Positions 24,337 through 33,432 of a DNA stretch of 64,000 nucleotides are shown in pieces; position 1 is the first letter of the stretch, and each line of letters opens with the position of its first letter. The position numbers and the translations under genes were made by a program. Under the pieces are notes generated by a model. It ran no database searches, was not told the origin of the DNA, and worked only from the letters and a program-made list of their open reading frames with translations. The DNA comes from Thioclava nitratireducens (GTDB lineage Bacteria; Pseudomonadota; Alphaproteobacteria; Rhodobacterales; Rhodobacteraceae), in NCBI RefSeq assembly GCF_001940525.2, contig NZ_CP019438.1, positions 124,001 to 188,000 on the forward strand, read 5' to 3'.

Positions 24337-25845
24337 ATGGATATTCTTGGTGGTTTGCTCACGATCCTGCAGCCCGCGACGCTGATGCTGATCGTCTTCG
24401 GCACGATCGCGGGCGTGCTCGTCGGTGCCCTGCCGGGGCTGTCGAGCTCGATGGCGGTGGCGCTTCTGCTGCCGTTCACGATCTATCTCGATCCGATCCC
24501 GGCGATCGCGATGCTGGCCTCGCTTTATTGTGCGGGCACCTTCGGCGGCTCGATCACGGCGATCCTGATCAACGCGCCCGGTGCGCCGCCGGCCGCCGCG
24601 ACCGCGTTCGACGGCTATCCGCTGGCGCGCAAGGGGCAGGCGGGCCGCGCGCTTGGAATGGCGGCGGTGGCCAGCGTCATCGGCGGGATCTTCTCGCTGA
24701 TCGTTCTGATCCTAGCCGCGCCGCTTCTGGCGACGGTCGCCTATAAATTCGGTCCGCCGGAATATTTCGCGCTGACCGTGTTCGGCCTTTCGATGCTCGC
24801 CTCGATCAGCGGCTCCTCGGCGATCCGCAACCTGATCGGGGGTGCGTTCGGTGTGCTGCTTTCGACCGTGGGTGTCGATCTTCTGACGGGGGTCGAGCGG
24901 TTCACGTTCAATGTCCCCGAGCTTTACGAGGGCATCAATTTCATCCCGGTGCTGATCGGCCTGTTTGCGATGGCGGAGCTGCTCAATCAGGCGGGCGCGA
25001 AAGCGAAGAAACTGCAACGCATCGCGGTGGGGCGGATCGCTCTGCCCTCGCGCGAGGATTTCCGCGCCTGCTGGAAGACCATCCTACGCTCGAGCGGGTT
25101 GGGCACCTTCATCGGCATCCTGCCCGCCGAAGGGAGCACGATGGCCGCGATGATCGGCTATAACGAAGCCAAGCGCTGGTCGCCCAATGGCAAGAATTTC
25201 GGCGAGGGCGAGATCGAGGGCGTCGCCGGTCCCGAAGCCGCCAACAACGCCGCGACGGGCGGGGCGATGGTGCCGACGCTGGCACTCGGTATCCCCGGCT
25301 CCGCGACCGCTGCCGTGATCCTTGGCGGGTTGCAGATCCAGGGGCTGCGTCCGGGCCCGTACCTGTTCCAGAACCAGCCGGATCTGCTTTACGCGATCTT
25401 CTTCTCGATGCTGATCGCGAATGTCGTCTTCCTGATCTTCGGTCTCGCGGGGGCGCGCTATTTCTCGCGGATTTCGATGATCCCGCGCGAGTTCCTCTGG
25501 CCCGGCGTCTTCTGCCTCTGCGTGGTCGGTGCCTATGGCGGGGCGCAGTCGATGGTGGATGTCTACATCATGCTGATTTCCGGTCTGGTCGGCTTCTTCC
25601 TCAATCGCGCCGGGTTCTCCTCTGCGCCGATCATCATGGGGCTCGTGCTGGGGCACCTCGTCGAAAGCTCGCTCGGGCAATCGATGATCCTGTTCGATCA
25701 GGACGCGACCGGCTTCCTGACGCGCCCGATCGCGCTGCTGTTCTTCGCGCTCGCGCTTCTGAGCGTGCTGTCGACGCCGCTGGGGCGGTTCATCTCGGCC
25801 AAGCGCCGCGCCAAGGTCGACCGGCTGGCGCACGGGAACGAGTGA
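24337..25845 (+). CDS. tctA: TTT transporter large membrane subunit (TctA)
   Basis: This 502-residue protein is a typical TctA: the family motif GALPGLSSSMAVALLLPFT near residue 30, the GFSPxxA-type loop region, and the second repeat LGIPGSATAAVILGGLQIQGLRPGP-like segment around residue 320. About eleven helices are predicted. It forms the substrate translocator with TctB. The preferred start is 24337, 11 bp after tctB, rather than the far upstream alternative that runs over tctB. It ends 7 bp before the AbrB-family permease gene. Confidence 0.93.
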   Translation: MDILGGLLTILQPATLMLIVFGTIAGVLVGALPGLSSSMAVALLLPFTIYLDPIPAIAMLASLYCAGTFGGSITAILINAPGAPPAAATAFDGYPLARKGQAGRALGMAAVASVIGGIFSLIVLILAAPLLATVAYKFGPPEYFALTVFGLSMLASISGSSAIRNLIGGAFGVLLSTVGVDLLTGVERFTFNVPELYEGINFIPVLIGLFAMAELLNQAGAKAKKLQRIAVGRIALPSREDFRACWKTILRSSGLGTFIGILPAEGSTMAAMIGYNEAKRWSPNGKNFGEGEIEGVAGPEAANNAATGGAMVPTLALGIPGSATAAVILGGLQIQGLRPGPYLFQNQPDLLYAIFFSMLIANVVFLIFGLAGARYFSRISMIPREFLWPGVFCLCVVGAYGGAQSMVDVYIMLISGLVGFFLNRAGFSSAPIIMGLVLGHLVESSLGQSMILFDQDATGFLTRPIALLFFALALLSVLSTPLGRFISAKRRAKVDRLAHGNE

Positions 25846-25852
25846 GGCGAAT

Positions 25853-26905
25853 TTGCTGACTGCTCCAAGAATACCCGACCGCAGCTTTCTGGCGGTGGCG
25901 CCCGCGGCTGCGGTCGGCGGCGCCGCGTGGAACCTGTCCCATCTTCCGCTCGGCTGGTTGATGGGGGCTGCTTTGGTCACCGGGGTCGTCGCGATGATGG
26001 GCGTCGCGATCACCGTGCCGGCGGGTCTGCACAAGGCCGCGCTGATCGTGATCGGAACCGGGGTCGGGCTGGCGCTTTCACCCGACGTTGCGGTGCAGAT
26101 CGTGACATGGGCGCCGGTCATGGGCGTGGCGGCGGTTCTGGGGATCGCGATGGCGGCCCTGATGGCGCCGCTGTTGGAGCGGTTCGGCAAGGTGGATCGC
26201 GCGACCGCCTATTTCTCGCTGCTGCCCGGCGGTGTCATCGAGATGGCGAATATCGCGGGTCGCTTCGGGGCGGACCGCACCACCATTGCGGCGCTGCACA
26301 CGGTGCGCGTGGCCCTTGTCGTGGTCCTGTTGCCGCTGGCGCTGTTTTCGATCTTTGAACATGGCTCGGGCGGTGCGGCCAGCATCGGCGCGGCAAATTC
26401 GGGATGGGTGATGATCGCCGCAGCTCTGGCGGTCGGAACCTTCGGCGGCTGGCTGGGCGCGCGCCTTCATTTTCCCGCGGCGTGGCTGCTCGGCGCGGTC
26501 ATCGCGGTCGGCATCGCGTCGGGCAGCGGCGAGGTCGGTGCCAAGCTGCCGGGCGGATTGCTCGCATTGGCGCAGATTACCGTCGGCATGACGCTCGGCT
26601 CCCGGTTCGACCGTAGACGGCTCGCCACTATCCCTCGCGCCCTCGCCGTCGGCGTCCCAGTGCTGATCACCATCATCGTGGTGATGGCGCTTTTCGCGGC
26701 GCTCTGCGCGCTCTTCATGCCGGTCGACCTGTCGACCCTGGTGCTGTCCTTCGCGATCGGCGGCATGGCCGAGATGGTTCTGACGGCGAAGGCCCTCCAC
26801 CAAGACGTGGCGCTCGTCGCGGCCTTTCAGGCTGTGCGCGGCATCGCCGCCAATGCTTTGGCCGGTCCGATCTGGATCTGGCTCACACGAAATCGAACAA
26901 AATGA
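25853..26905 (+). CDS. AbrB-family membrane protein
   Basis: A 350-residue protein with two homologous halves of the AbrB (PF05145) type: PLGWLMGAALVTGVVAMMG and the later PAAWLLGAVIAVGIASGSG, each followed by a glycine-rich helix pair, plus the loop LPGGVIEMANIAGRFG. The family are predicted inner-membrane permeases or regulators often placed with TTT transporters. It begins with TTG 7 bp after tctA (GAGGCGA upstream) and overlaps the next gene by 4 bp. Its role in this operon is inferred only from context. Confidence 0.8.
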   Translation: MLTAPRIPDRSFLAVAPAAAVGGAAWNLSHLPLGWLMGAALVTGVVAMMGVAITVPAGLHKAALIVIGTGVGLALSPDVAVQIVTWAPVMGVAAVLGIAMAALMAPLLERFGKVDRATAYFSLLPGGVIEMANIAGRFGADRTTIAALHTVRVALVVVLLPLALFSIFEHGSGGAASIGAANSGWVMIAAALAVGTFGGWLGARLHFPAAWLLGAVIAVGIASGSGEVGAKLPGGLLALAQITVGMTLGSRFDRRRLATIPRALAVGVPVLITIIVVMALFAALCALFMPVDLSTLVLSFAIGGMAEMVLTAKALHQDVALVAAFQAVRGIAANALAGPIWIWLTRNRTK

Positions 26906-26919
26906 ACAGGAGAATGACG

Positions 26920-28344
26920 ATGTCCGTAATGCAGAATGCCTTTGCCGAGATGCCCGAGGGCACGACGATCACCGAAGAGGCGGCCCGCTTCGTCGAGACC
27001 GTGACTTTCGAGGATATCCCCGAAGAGGCCCTCACGATCGGCAAGCGCTGCCTGATAGACGCGCTCGGCCTCTATGTCGCGGGCTCGGAAGAGCACTCTG
27101 TCCATATTCTCGCGCAAGAGGCCGAATATGTCGGCGGCCGCGAGGAGTCGCGCCTTCTGGGCAGCACTCTGCGTGTGCCCGCCGCGATGGCGGCGCGCGT
27201 TCTGGGCACCGCCGGGCACGCGCATGACTGGGACGACAGTCAGGTCAGCATCGACCCCGCCCATATTTACGGTCTGCTGACGCACCCGACGATCCCGCCT
27301 CTGTCGTCGGCGCTGGTGACGGCGCAATCGCTCGGCGCAGTCTCGGGGCGCGATTTCATGCTCGCTTTCCTGACCGGGTTCGAAGTGGAGTGCAAAATCT
27401 CGGAATGGATGCTGCCGCGCCATTACATGCAGGGCATGCATTCGAGCGGCACGGTCGGCACCATCGGCGCTTATGCCGCCGCCGCGAAGCTGCTGGGCCT
27501 CAAGGGCGACGAGCTGCGCTGGGGCTTCGGCATCGCGGCCAGTTTCGCCGCCGGCATCCGCTGCAATTTCGGCACGATGACCAAACCGCTCCATGTCGGG
27601 CGCGCCTGCGAAAACGGGGTGACGGCCGCGATGCTCGCCAAGCGCGGCTTCACCGCCGATCCGAACGCGTTCGACGGGCCTTGGGGGTTCATGGCCGTGC
27701 AGGGCGGTGGCGCATCGCCCGAGAAACTGTCGCAAGGTTTCGGCAAGACCTGGACGATCGTGAACCCCGGCGTGTCGATCAAACCCTATCCCTGCGGCGT
27801 GCTGACCCATCCGACGATCGACCTGATGCTCAAGCTGGTTTCCGAGGCCGACGTCCAGCCCGAGGATATCGACACTGTGACCGTTCACGCCGGTAGCAAC
27901 ATCCTGAAACCGATCCGCTACCCGATCGCCCAGAACCACCTGCAGGCGAAGTTCTCGCTGCCTGCGGCGCTGTCGATGATCGCGCTGGCGCGGCAGGCGG
28001 GCAAGGTCGAATTCTCGGACGATTTCGTGGCGAGCGACGCGATGCAGGACATGCAGCGCCGGATGCGCACCGAGCTGGACCCCGAGATCGAGGCGCAGGG
28101 CTTCGACAAGATGCGCTCGCGGATCACGATCCGCCTCAAGGACGGGCGCGAGATCAGCGGCTGGGCCGATGAGCGCTATCGCGGCGGGCCGGAAAACCCG
28201 CTCAGCGATTCCGAGGTGGAAGACAAATTCCGCTCTTGCTGCGCCGGGGTTCTGGAGGCAGATCAGCAGGATGCGCTGATCGCGCAGGCTTGGGCCGTCC
28301 TCGACATGACGGATGCCGGGCAGCTTGCCGACAGCTTGCAATAA
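26920..28344 (+). CDS. MmgE/PrpD family protein
   Basis: A 474-residue protein with the MmgE/PrpD fold: an N-terminal all-helical domain (CLIDALGLYVAGS, GTAGHAHDWDDSQ) and the C-terminal small domain (SIKPYPCGVLTHPTIDLMLKL, VHAGSNILKP). Family members are 2-methylcitrate dehydratase and aconitate decarboxylase. Three in-frame ATGs occur at 26902, 26914 and 26920. AGGAGA lies 6 bp before the last, so I use 26920. In context it may dehydrate or isomerise the acid brought in by the transporter. Confidence 0.88.
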   Translation: MSVMQNAFAEMPEGTTITEEAARFVETVTFEDIPEEALTIGKRCLIDALGLYVAGSEEHSVHILAQEAEYVGGREESRLLGSTLRVPAAMAARVLGTAGHAHDWDDSQVSIDPAHIYGLLTHPTIPPLSSALVTAQSLGAVSGRDFMLAFLTGFEVECKISEWMLPRHYMQGMHSSGTVGTIGAYAAAAKLLGLKGDELRWGFGIAASFAAGIRCNFGTMTKPLHVGRACENGVTAAMLAKRGFTADPNAFDGPWGFMAVQGGGASPEKLSQGFGKTWTIVNPGVSIKPYPCGVLTHPTIDLMLKLVSEADVQPEDIDTVTVHAGSNILKPIRYPIAQNHLQAKFSLPAALSMIALARQAGKVEFSDDFVASDAMQDMQRRMRTELDPEIEAQGFDKMRSRITIRLKDGREISGWADERYRGGPENPLSDSEVEDKFRSCCAGVLEADQQDALIAQAWAVLDMTDAGQLADSLQ

Positions 28345-28351
28345 CGCATAG

Positions 28352-28382
28352 CCTCTGCCGATCCGACATGGGTCGGCAGGGG
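28352..28382 (+). other. Intercistronic hairpin
   Basis: CCTCTGCCGATCC and GGGTCGGCAGGGG pair over 13 bp, with two imperfect pairs, around a 5-base loop in the short gap before the D-2-hydroxyacid dehydrogenase gene. There is no T-run, so it is likely an mRNA-stability element or partial attenuator rather than a terminator. Confidence 0.5.
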
Positions 28383-28397
28383 ATTCCGGAGGGGCGT

Positions 28398-29369
28398 ATG
28401 AAAGTTCACATTCTCGACGACTGGTTCGACACGCTGCGCGGCCTGCCCAGCTTCAAGCGGCTGGACGGGCACGAGGTCACGGTCTGGACCGACCACGAAA
28501 GCGATGTGGATCGCTTGGCGGAGCGGCATGCCGATGCGGAGGTGCTGGTGCTGTTTCGCGAGCGCACGCCGATCACCGCCGAGCTTCTGGCAAAGTTGCC
28601 GAAGGTGCGCCTGATCGCGCAACGCAGCAGCTATCCGCATGTCGACGTCACGGCCTGCACCCGGCATGGCGTGGTCCTGTGCAGCGATATGGCAGAGGGC
28701 AAGCCCTCGGTCGCGGCGGCAGAGCTGACGCTGGCGCTGATGCTTGCCGCCGCGCGCGATCTGCCGCGGCAGATGGAGAGCCTGAAAAGCGGCCACTGGC
28801 AGGCGGGCGTGGGCCTCAGCCTCACGGGTCGACAGCTCGGACTGATTGGCTATGGCCGGATCGGGCAGCTGGTCGCAAAATATGGCCGTGCGCTCGACAT
28901 GAAAGTCTGGTGGTGGGGCTCCGAGCAGGGCCGGGCGAGGGCAGAGGCGGATGGCGAGGTCGTGGCCCCCAGCCGCGAGGCGTTCTTCGCGCAAAGCGAT
29001 GTTGTCAGCCTGCATGTCCGGTTGAATGCCCAGACCCGCGGCATGATCACGGCGCAGGATCTGTCCGCGATGCAGCCACAGAGCATTTTCGTGAACACAT
29101 CCCGGGCCGGTCTCGTCGCACCCGGTGCGCTCGAAGCGGCGCTCGAGGGAAACAGCCCCGGTCGCATCGCCATCGACGTGTTCGACCACGAGCCGTTCCA
29201 CGATACCGGCTCCGTGCTGCTGACCGATCCGCGGGTCATCGCGACGCCGCATATCGGCTTCGTGACCCAAGACGAGCTGGAACATCAATTCGCGGATATC
29301 TACGCTCAGGTGAACGCGTTCGACGCAGGCGCGCCGATCAACGTCATAAATCCCGAAGCGGTGAGCTGA
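28398..29369 (+). CDS. D-2-hydroxyacid dehydrogenase family protein
   Basis: This 323-residue protein has the NAD-binding GYGRIGQLVAKYGRALDMKV motif (G-x-G-x-x-G) and the three catalytic residues of the D-2-hydroxyacid dehydrogenase family: Arg in NTSRAGLV, Glu in DVFDHEPF and His in TPHIGFVT. It oxidises or reduces an alpha-hydroxy acid using NAD(H). The start at 28398 has a strong GGAGGGG ribosome site. It ends the TTT gene cluster. Phosphoglycerate and formate dehydrogenase are the closest named types. Confidence 0.92.
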   Translation: MKVHILDDWFDTLRGLPSFKRLDGHEVTVWTDHESDVDRLAERHADAEVLVLFRERTPITAELLAKLPKVRLIAQRSSYPHVDVTACTRHGVVLCSDMAEGKPSVAAAELTLALMLAAARDLPRQMESLKSGHWQAGVGLSLTGRQLGLIGYGRIGQLVAKYGRALDMKVWWWGSEQGRARAEADGEVVAPSREAFFAQSDVVSLHVRLNAQTRGMITAQDLSAMQPQSIFVNTSRAGLVAPGALEAALEGNSPGRIAIDVFDHEPFHDTGSVLLTDPRVIATPHIGFVTQDELEHQFADIYAQVNAFDAGAPINVINPEAVS

Positions 29370-29471
29370 AAGCCGTCCCGAGATGGGTCGGAGGGGTGTG
29401 GGGCCGCCGCGGCAATTTAGCCGGCGACGAGACAGAGAGCGAATATGTCTGAGTAAAGCAAAAACGCCGGT

Positions 29472-29495
29472 AATAAATATTATGTAGCATTTATT
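29472..29495. repeat. AT-rich inverted repeat
   Basis: AATAAAT and ATTTATT arms are separated by ten bases in an AT-rich patch (about 29460-29520) unlike the surrounding high-GC DNA. It lies in the 230-bp gene-free gap after the dehydrogenase gene and just left of the insertion-sequence cluster. It may be a remnant of horizontal transfer or a protein-binding site. Confidence 0.35.
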
Positions 29496-29601
29496 GCTGT
29501 ACGTGCAATTACCTCAAAATCAGCAAAGAAGGCGTCCACGATACACGGGGCTATTCAGTCATCAGCCGGCGCGTGACTGAATGATCTCGCGCTTTTCGTT
29601 T

Positions 29602-29803
29602 CTAGGCGGCATCGAGATCAGCCGCGGCCTGGCAAAGGGTCGCGTGGGCCGTAATGAACCCGTCCGCAATGACGCGCAGCACCGGGTCTGTTTCGCCCGC
29701 CGCGGCGAGCTGATCGCGGAACGCCTGGCGCTGCCGCCCTTGACTGATCCCGGTCATGCGGATGCCAAAGGTTTTCAGGACGCCGCGAATGTGTCCCTCC
29801 AGG
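29602..29803 (-). pseudogene. IS110-family transposase fragment
   Basis: The 67-residue frame HIRGVLKTFGIRM...VLRVIADGFITAHATL matches the middle of IS110-family transposases (the [RN]xLLKxFG and L-x-x-x-x-L-L-x-A-R-x-x-L segments). It runs up to the left end of the IS6-family element at 29804, which truncates it. No DEDD catalytic start is visible, so it is a dead fragment. Confidence 0.55.
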
Positions 29804-30612
29804 GGCATTGCCAACTTAGTTATTGGTCGACGAGTTCGGCCGGAAGGGCGAATGTCAGGCGGTCATCTCGAGGGCGTAGTGGCGCCACAGGTCATGGGCA
29901 TCGGACCTGACATGGCGATAGGAGTTGGCGGAAAGTTGATAGCGGCGGGGGCGGAAGAGAGTGTTGATCTGGTCGTGGGCGGCGAGGAACCTCTGCGCTT
30001 GCCTGTGCGACTTGAACCTGCCCATGAGTTTCTCACGCTTGCGGGTCGGGCGGTGCGATCCTTCGATGCGGTTGTTCAAGCCTTTGTGCGCTCGGTGATC
30101 TGCCCCCGGCGCCAGCTCGCGGATCGGCCTGACATAACTGCGAAGCTTGTCGGTGACGATGACCCTCGGCGCGCCGAACCGGCCGACTAACCGTTTGAGA
30201 AAACGCCTTGCAGCCTTGGCGTTCCGTCGTGGCTGGACCAGAATATCAAGCACGTCTCCATTCCCGTCGACGGCGCGCCACAACCAGTGTTTCTTGCCGC
30301 GGATCGCTATGACAACTTCATCGAGATGCCACTTGTCGCTGGCGCCTGGCCTGTCGCGCTTGATGCAGGTGGCGAAGTGGCAGCCAAATCGGTTGACCCA
30401 TTTTCGGACCGTTTCCCGGCTGACGATCACGCCGCGCTCCGCCAACAGGTCCTCGACATCCGCAGTGCTGAGCGCGAACCGTTGGTACGCCCAGACCGCG
30501 TAGGCAACGATTTCACGGGGAAAGCGGTAGCCTTTCAGGCGCGGCATCTCGGACGGTATCTTCATCCCACACGCCTATCCAACAGAACCATCCCGAACAA
30601 GTTGGCGATGCC
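29804..30612 (-). mobile_element. IS6-family insertion sequence (copy between IS110 and IS66 relics)
   Basis: The ends GGCATTGCCAACTT (left, 29804) and, read inward from 30612, GGCATCGCCAACTT form a good terminal inverted repeat for an IS6-family element of about 809 bp. The flanking 8 bp differ, so there is no simple target duplication, as is common after IS6 co-integration or deletion. It contains one apparently intact transposase. Confidence 0.7.
29855..30565 (-). CDS. IS6-family transposase
   Basis: This 236-residue protein has the DDE triad of the IS6 family: the first Asp in KWHLDEVVIAIRG, the second in VIVTDKLRSYV and Glu in NNRIEGSHRPTRKRE. The N-terminus has the family zinc-ribbon-free helix-turn-helix (DVEDLLAERGVIVSRETVRKWV). 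Length and motifs are complete, so it may be active. It shares the family but not the sequence of the two IS6-type copies at 59-61 kb. Confidence 0.9.
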   Translation of the reverse strand: MKIPSEMPRLKGYRFPREIVAYAVWAYQRFALSTADVEDLLAERGVIVSRETVRKWVNRFGCHFATCIKRDRPGASDKWHLDEVVIAIRGKKHWLWRAVDGNGDVLDILVQPRRNAKAARRFLKRLVGRFGAPRVIVTDKLRSYVRPIRELAPGADHRAHKGLNNRIEGSHRPTRKREKLMGRFKSHRQAQRFLAAHDQINTLFRPRRYQLSANSYRHVRSDAHDLWRHYALEMTA

Positions 30613-30922
30613 GCTCGCTTACATCCACCGGCACTGGGACGGGCGCCAGACCTTCCTGCACGATGGGCGGGTGGAGATCGACTCCAACAGCGTGGAGAAC
30701 CTGATCCGGCCCATCGCTCTGAATAGGAAGAACGCATTGTTCGCCGGACATGACGACGGCGAGCGCGCTTGGGGACGCATCGCATCGCTCATCGAGACCG
30801 AAAAGATCAACGGCGTCGAACCCTTCGCCTATCTCAAGGCCACCCTCGAGGCCATCGCCGTCGGCCATCCGCAAGGCCGCATCGACGAACTTCTCCCGTG
30901 GACCTTCAAGCCGTCAAGCTGA
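30613..30922 (+). pseudogene. IS66-family transposase (TnpC) C-terminal fragment
   Basis: The frame LAYIHRHWDGRQTFLHDGRV followed by EIDSNSVENLIRPIALNRKN, FAGHDDGERAWGRI and GRIDELLPW matches the last ~100 residues of IS66-family TnpC, including its C-terminal NGVEPFAYL segment. It begins abruptly at the right end of the IS6-family element, which truncates it, and the catalytic domain is missing. Confidence 0.7.
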
Positions 30923-31152
30923 ACCTGGGGTGGGATGCAGCCGGCGCTTACCGAATGCAAGCCTTCGGGCAAGGCCATCTCCCGCTGATGGAAGCCACTT
31001 CCGTGAGATAATGGCGAGCCACTTGACGAACGTGATGCGCCAGCAAGGAGGAGATAGCCGTCTCCCAATTCTTGGCGCACTTGCTGGTATGACACGCTCT
31101 ATCCGCCGCAACGCGACAGATTGGCATTACGACGGAGAACGACGCCGCCGCC

Positions 31153-32093
31153 TCAGGAGCGCGCGCGAAATTCCTTTTCGTCAGGCCCGTCCTGCACCCT
31201 TTCGCGATGGAAGACATAGATTCCGGATGCCAGGATGATCCCGGTGCCGAGGAACGTGAGCGCGTCGGGAATGTCGCCGAACACCAGAAACCCGAGGACT
31301 GTCGCACCAACGATCTCGAGATACTGGAACGGGGCCAGCAGGCTCGCCTCGACGCGAGAGAACGCAAAAGTGATCATCAGGAACGTCACTGTCGACAGCG
31401 CCCCGGCGGCGAGCACCGCATAGCCCGTCCAACCGGGCAAGAGAGGCAGGTCCGGAGCGAGCCCGCTGAGTTGGCGGAGTATCTCGATAAACAGCAGGAG
31501 GCCCGCGGCGCAGAGCGAGGCGCCCAATTGGAAGCTCAGGGGGGATTGCCCGCCACGCGCCTTGCGAAGGACGATCATGTTGAGCGCATAGCACAGGGCG
31601 GCCAGCAGCGGCAGCAACGCCACCGGACCGAACACGGCAAAGTTCGGCCGGATCACGATCAGCGCGCCGACGAGCCCGACCCCGACGGCAGCGAAGCGAC
31701 GCGGGCCCGGAACCTCCCAAGGAACGGCCCGGCAAGCAAGGTGAGAAGCAGCGGCTCGACGAAGAAGATCGCGATCGCCGTGGCGATGGGCATGACCTCG
31801 AAAGCGGTGATGAGCGAATAGAGCACGGTCACGATTAGCCCGGCCGAGATGAGGGACGCCCCCGAGAGGATCGGACCCGCGAGGTGACGACGCATGACCC
31901 ACGCAACCGGCAGGAAGAACGCGGCCTGTGCCAATGAGCGCAGCAAGGTGACCTCGAAAGGCGCAATGACCGTGGTGAGTGATTTCGAGATCGCGTCCCC
32001 CACCGGCAGGAGCGCCATTGCGAGCGCCATCGACGCCATTCCGATACGCTTGTGCTCGAAGGTGGCGGTGCTGGGAGTTGCGGATAATGCCAT
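31153..32093 (-). pseudogene. EamA-family permease broken by a single-base frameshift
   Basis: Two frames make one 10-helix EamA/DMT transporter: the first (from 32093) encodes MALSATPSTATFEHKRIG to ITAFEVMPIATAIAIFF...LLAGPFLG, and the second (ending at 31153) continues EVPGPRRFAAVGVGLVGAL through the second EamA half. Restoring one G at 31716-31718 (GGG to GGGG on the minus strand) joins them. DMT permeases export small metabolites. The longer reading frame that begins at 32184 is chimeric. Either a real mutation or a sequence error. Confidence 0.8.
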
Positions 32094-32603
32094 GATGCCT
32101 CCTCGGCGCCGTCCGAGGTATCGGTAGGCGCGCGCGACAGGTCCGGGCGTTCAGGACAAAAACGGGATCGGGGCGAGACGCCATCTCGCCCTCCGATCGT
32201 TGGTATTGCCGGGGCCTTGCCCGGTCAACCTTTTCCGGCGTGGAGATGCATCTCCGGGGGCTGGCTTACCCTTAGGGATGGCATAACTCGACGTAGCGGA
32301 AGCAATCGGAGACGTTCGCACGCAAAGCACCGAAGTTCATAAAGAGTACGCCGAAGCCGACAAAACCGACGTGAGCTTTTGGAAGCGCGACCTTCATCGA
32401 TTTTCATCTCGCGGTTCCGCGCGAGATGACCGTCTTCGACGCCCCACGAAAACAGAGATCGGATCGAGGGTAGCTTACGGAACGTGCTGTCTGGCGCAAT
32501 GATCAATAATTGATACAGACGAAAAGATGCAGCACGTAGCTTCCTTCGGTGGGGCGGTTCTCGGCATGCCTAACGTTAGGGCGCAGCTCAATCGGCTGGG
32601 TCT
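32094..32603. other. Gene-free region
   Basis: About 510 bp between the EamA gene start and the GntR gene stop contain no reading frame with recognisable protein features. Short frames here are shadows. The region must hold the promoter of the EamA gene, but no clear site was identified. Confidence 0.4.
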
Positions 32604-33290
32604 CTACGGATCGGCCTCTCGCATCGCGCTACTGACAACTTCGAGATGATGGGCCATGGCCCGATGCGCCGCGCGGGGATCCCTGTCCGCGATCGCCGCA
32701 ACCACCTTTTCGTGGTGACCACAATGAACAAGGGTGAACTCTTCGACTCCGACGCGTCGGTAGGTTCGATCCCATTCCCTTTGCCAGACTGCGCGGCAAC
32801 GTGTGCCTGAAAAATGTCGTAGGAGCGCAATCAGAACCGGGTTTCGCGCCACCCGGGCAACGGTCTGGTGGAAGGCATCATCTGCCCGTTCACATTCGGC
32901 GCGGTTGCGCGCCGCTTTCCCTTCAGCAACACACCGGCGAAGATGAGCAATGTCCTCTGACTCCCGTCGCATCGCCGCTGCCGCCGCGACCTGCGGTTCG
33001 AGCAGTCTGCGCGCGTCCATCAGATCCACAGGCGTAGTCGCTTCCAGCAGAAGGGTATCCTTTACCGGTCGCCCCAGCGGCGCCCGGCCCCGAAATTTCC
33101 CCTGTCCGACATGCCGCCAGACCTCACCTTCCGCCTCGAACGCGCCGAGTGCAGCGCGCAACGTTTCGCGGCTACATCCGACAAGGTCCTTTAGCACCCG
33201 CTCAGGCGGAAGCCGGTCTCCTGGTGCGGGCGCGCGTTCCTCTATTATGCGCCATAGCCGTCCCCGTGCCGCTATTTTATCAGTTCGCAT
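32604..33290 (-). CDS. GntR/FCD-family transcriptional regulator
   Basis: This 228-residue regulator has an N-terminal winged helix (PGDRLPPERVLKDLVGCSRETLRAALGAFEAEG) and an FCD domain with the ligand residues DDAFHQTVAR, HCGHHEKVVAAI and HRAMAHHLE. It stands alone, between the EamA gene and the TauE gene, and could regulate either. It does not resemble the other two GntR proteins closely enough to be a copy. Confidence 0.88.
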   Translation of the reverse strand: MRTDKIAARGRLWRIIEERAPAPGDRLPPERVLKDLVGCSRETLRAALGAFEAEGEVWRHVGQGKFRGRAPLGRPVKDTLLLEATTPVDLMDARRLLEPQVAAAAAMRRESEDIAHLRRCVAEGKAARNRAECERADDAFHQTVARVARNPVLIALLRHFSGTRCRAVWQREWDRTYRRVGVEEFTLVHCGHHEKVVAAIADRDPRAAHRAMAHHLEVVSSAMREADP

Positions 33291-33432
33291 ACCGCCCTTC
33301 CCTTGATCGCATTGATGTTCGGACCGAACACCACGGAAAGCAAGTCCGGGCGGCCAGCGTTTTCCGGATCTCGGGCGGACGCCGAATTGCCGGTGAAACG
33401 ACGGTCCGCGCCCGCCCTGACGGGCGTGCCGG

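Noticed and set aside
26827..28341. 504-residue minus-strand frame
   Set aside because: It is antisense to the MmgE/PrpD gene, which has convincing motifs.
31153..32184. 343-residue frame starting at 32184 as one gene
   Set aside because: Its first half is out of frame with the EamA fold; the real N-terminus is in the frame from 32093, and the two join by one base.
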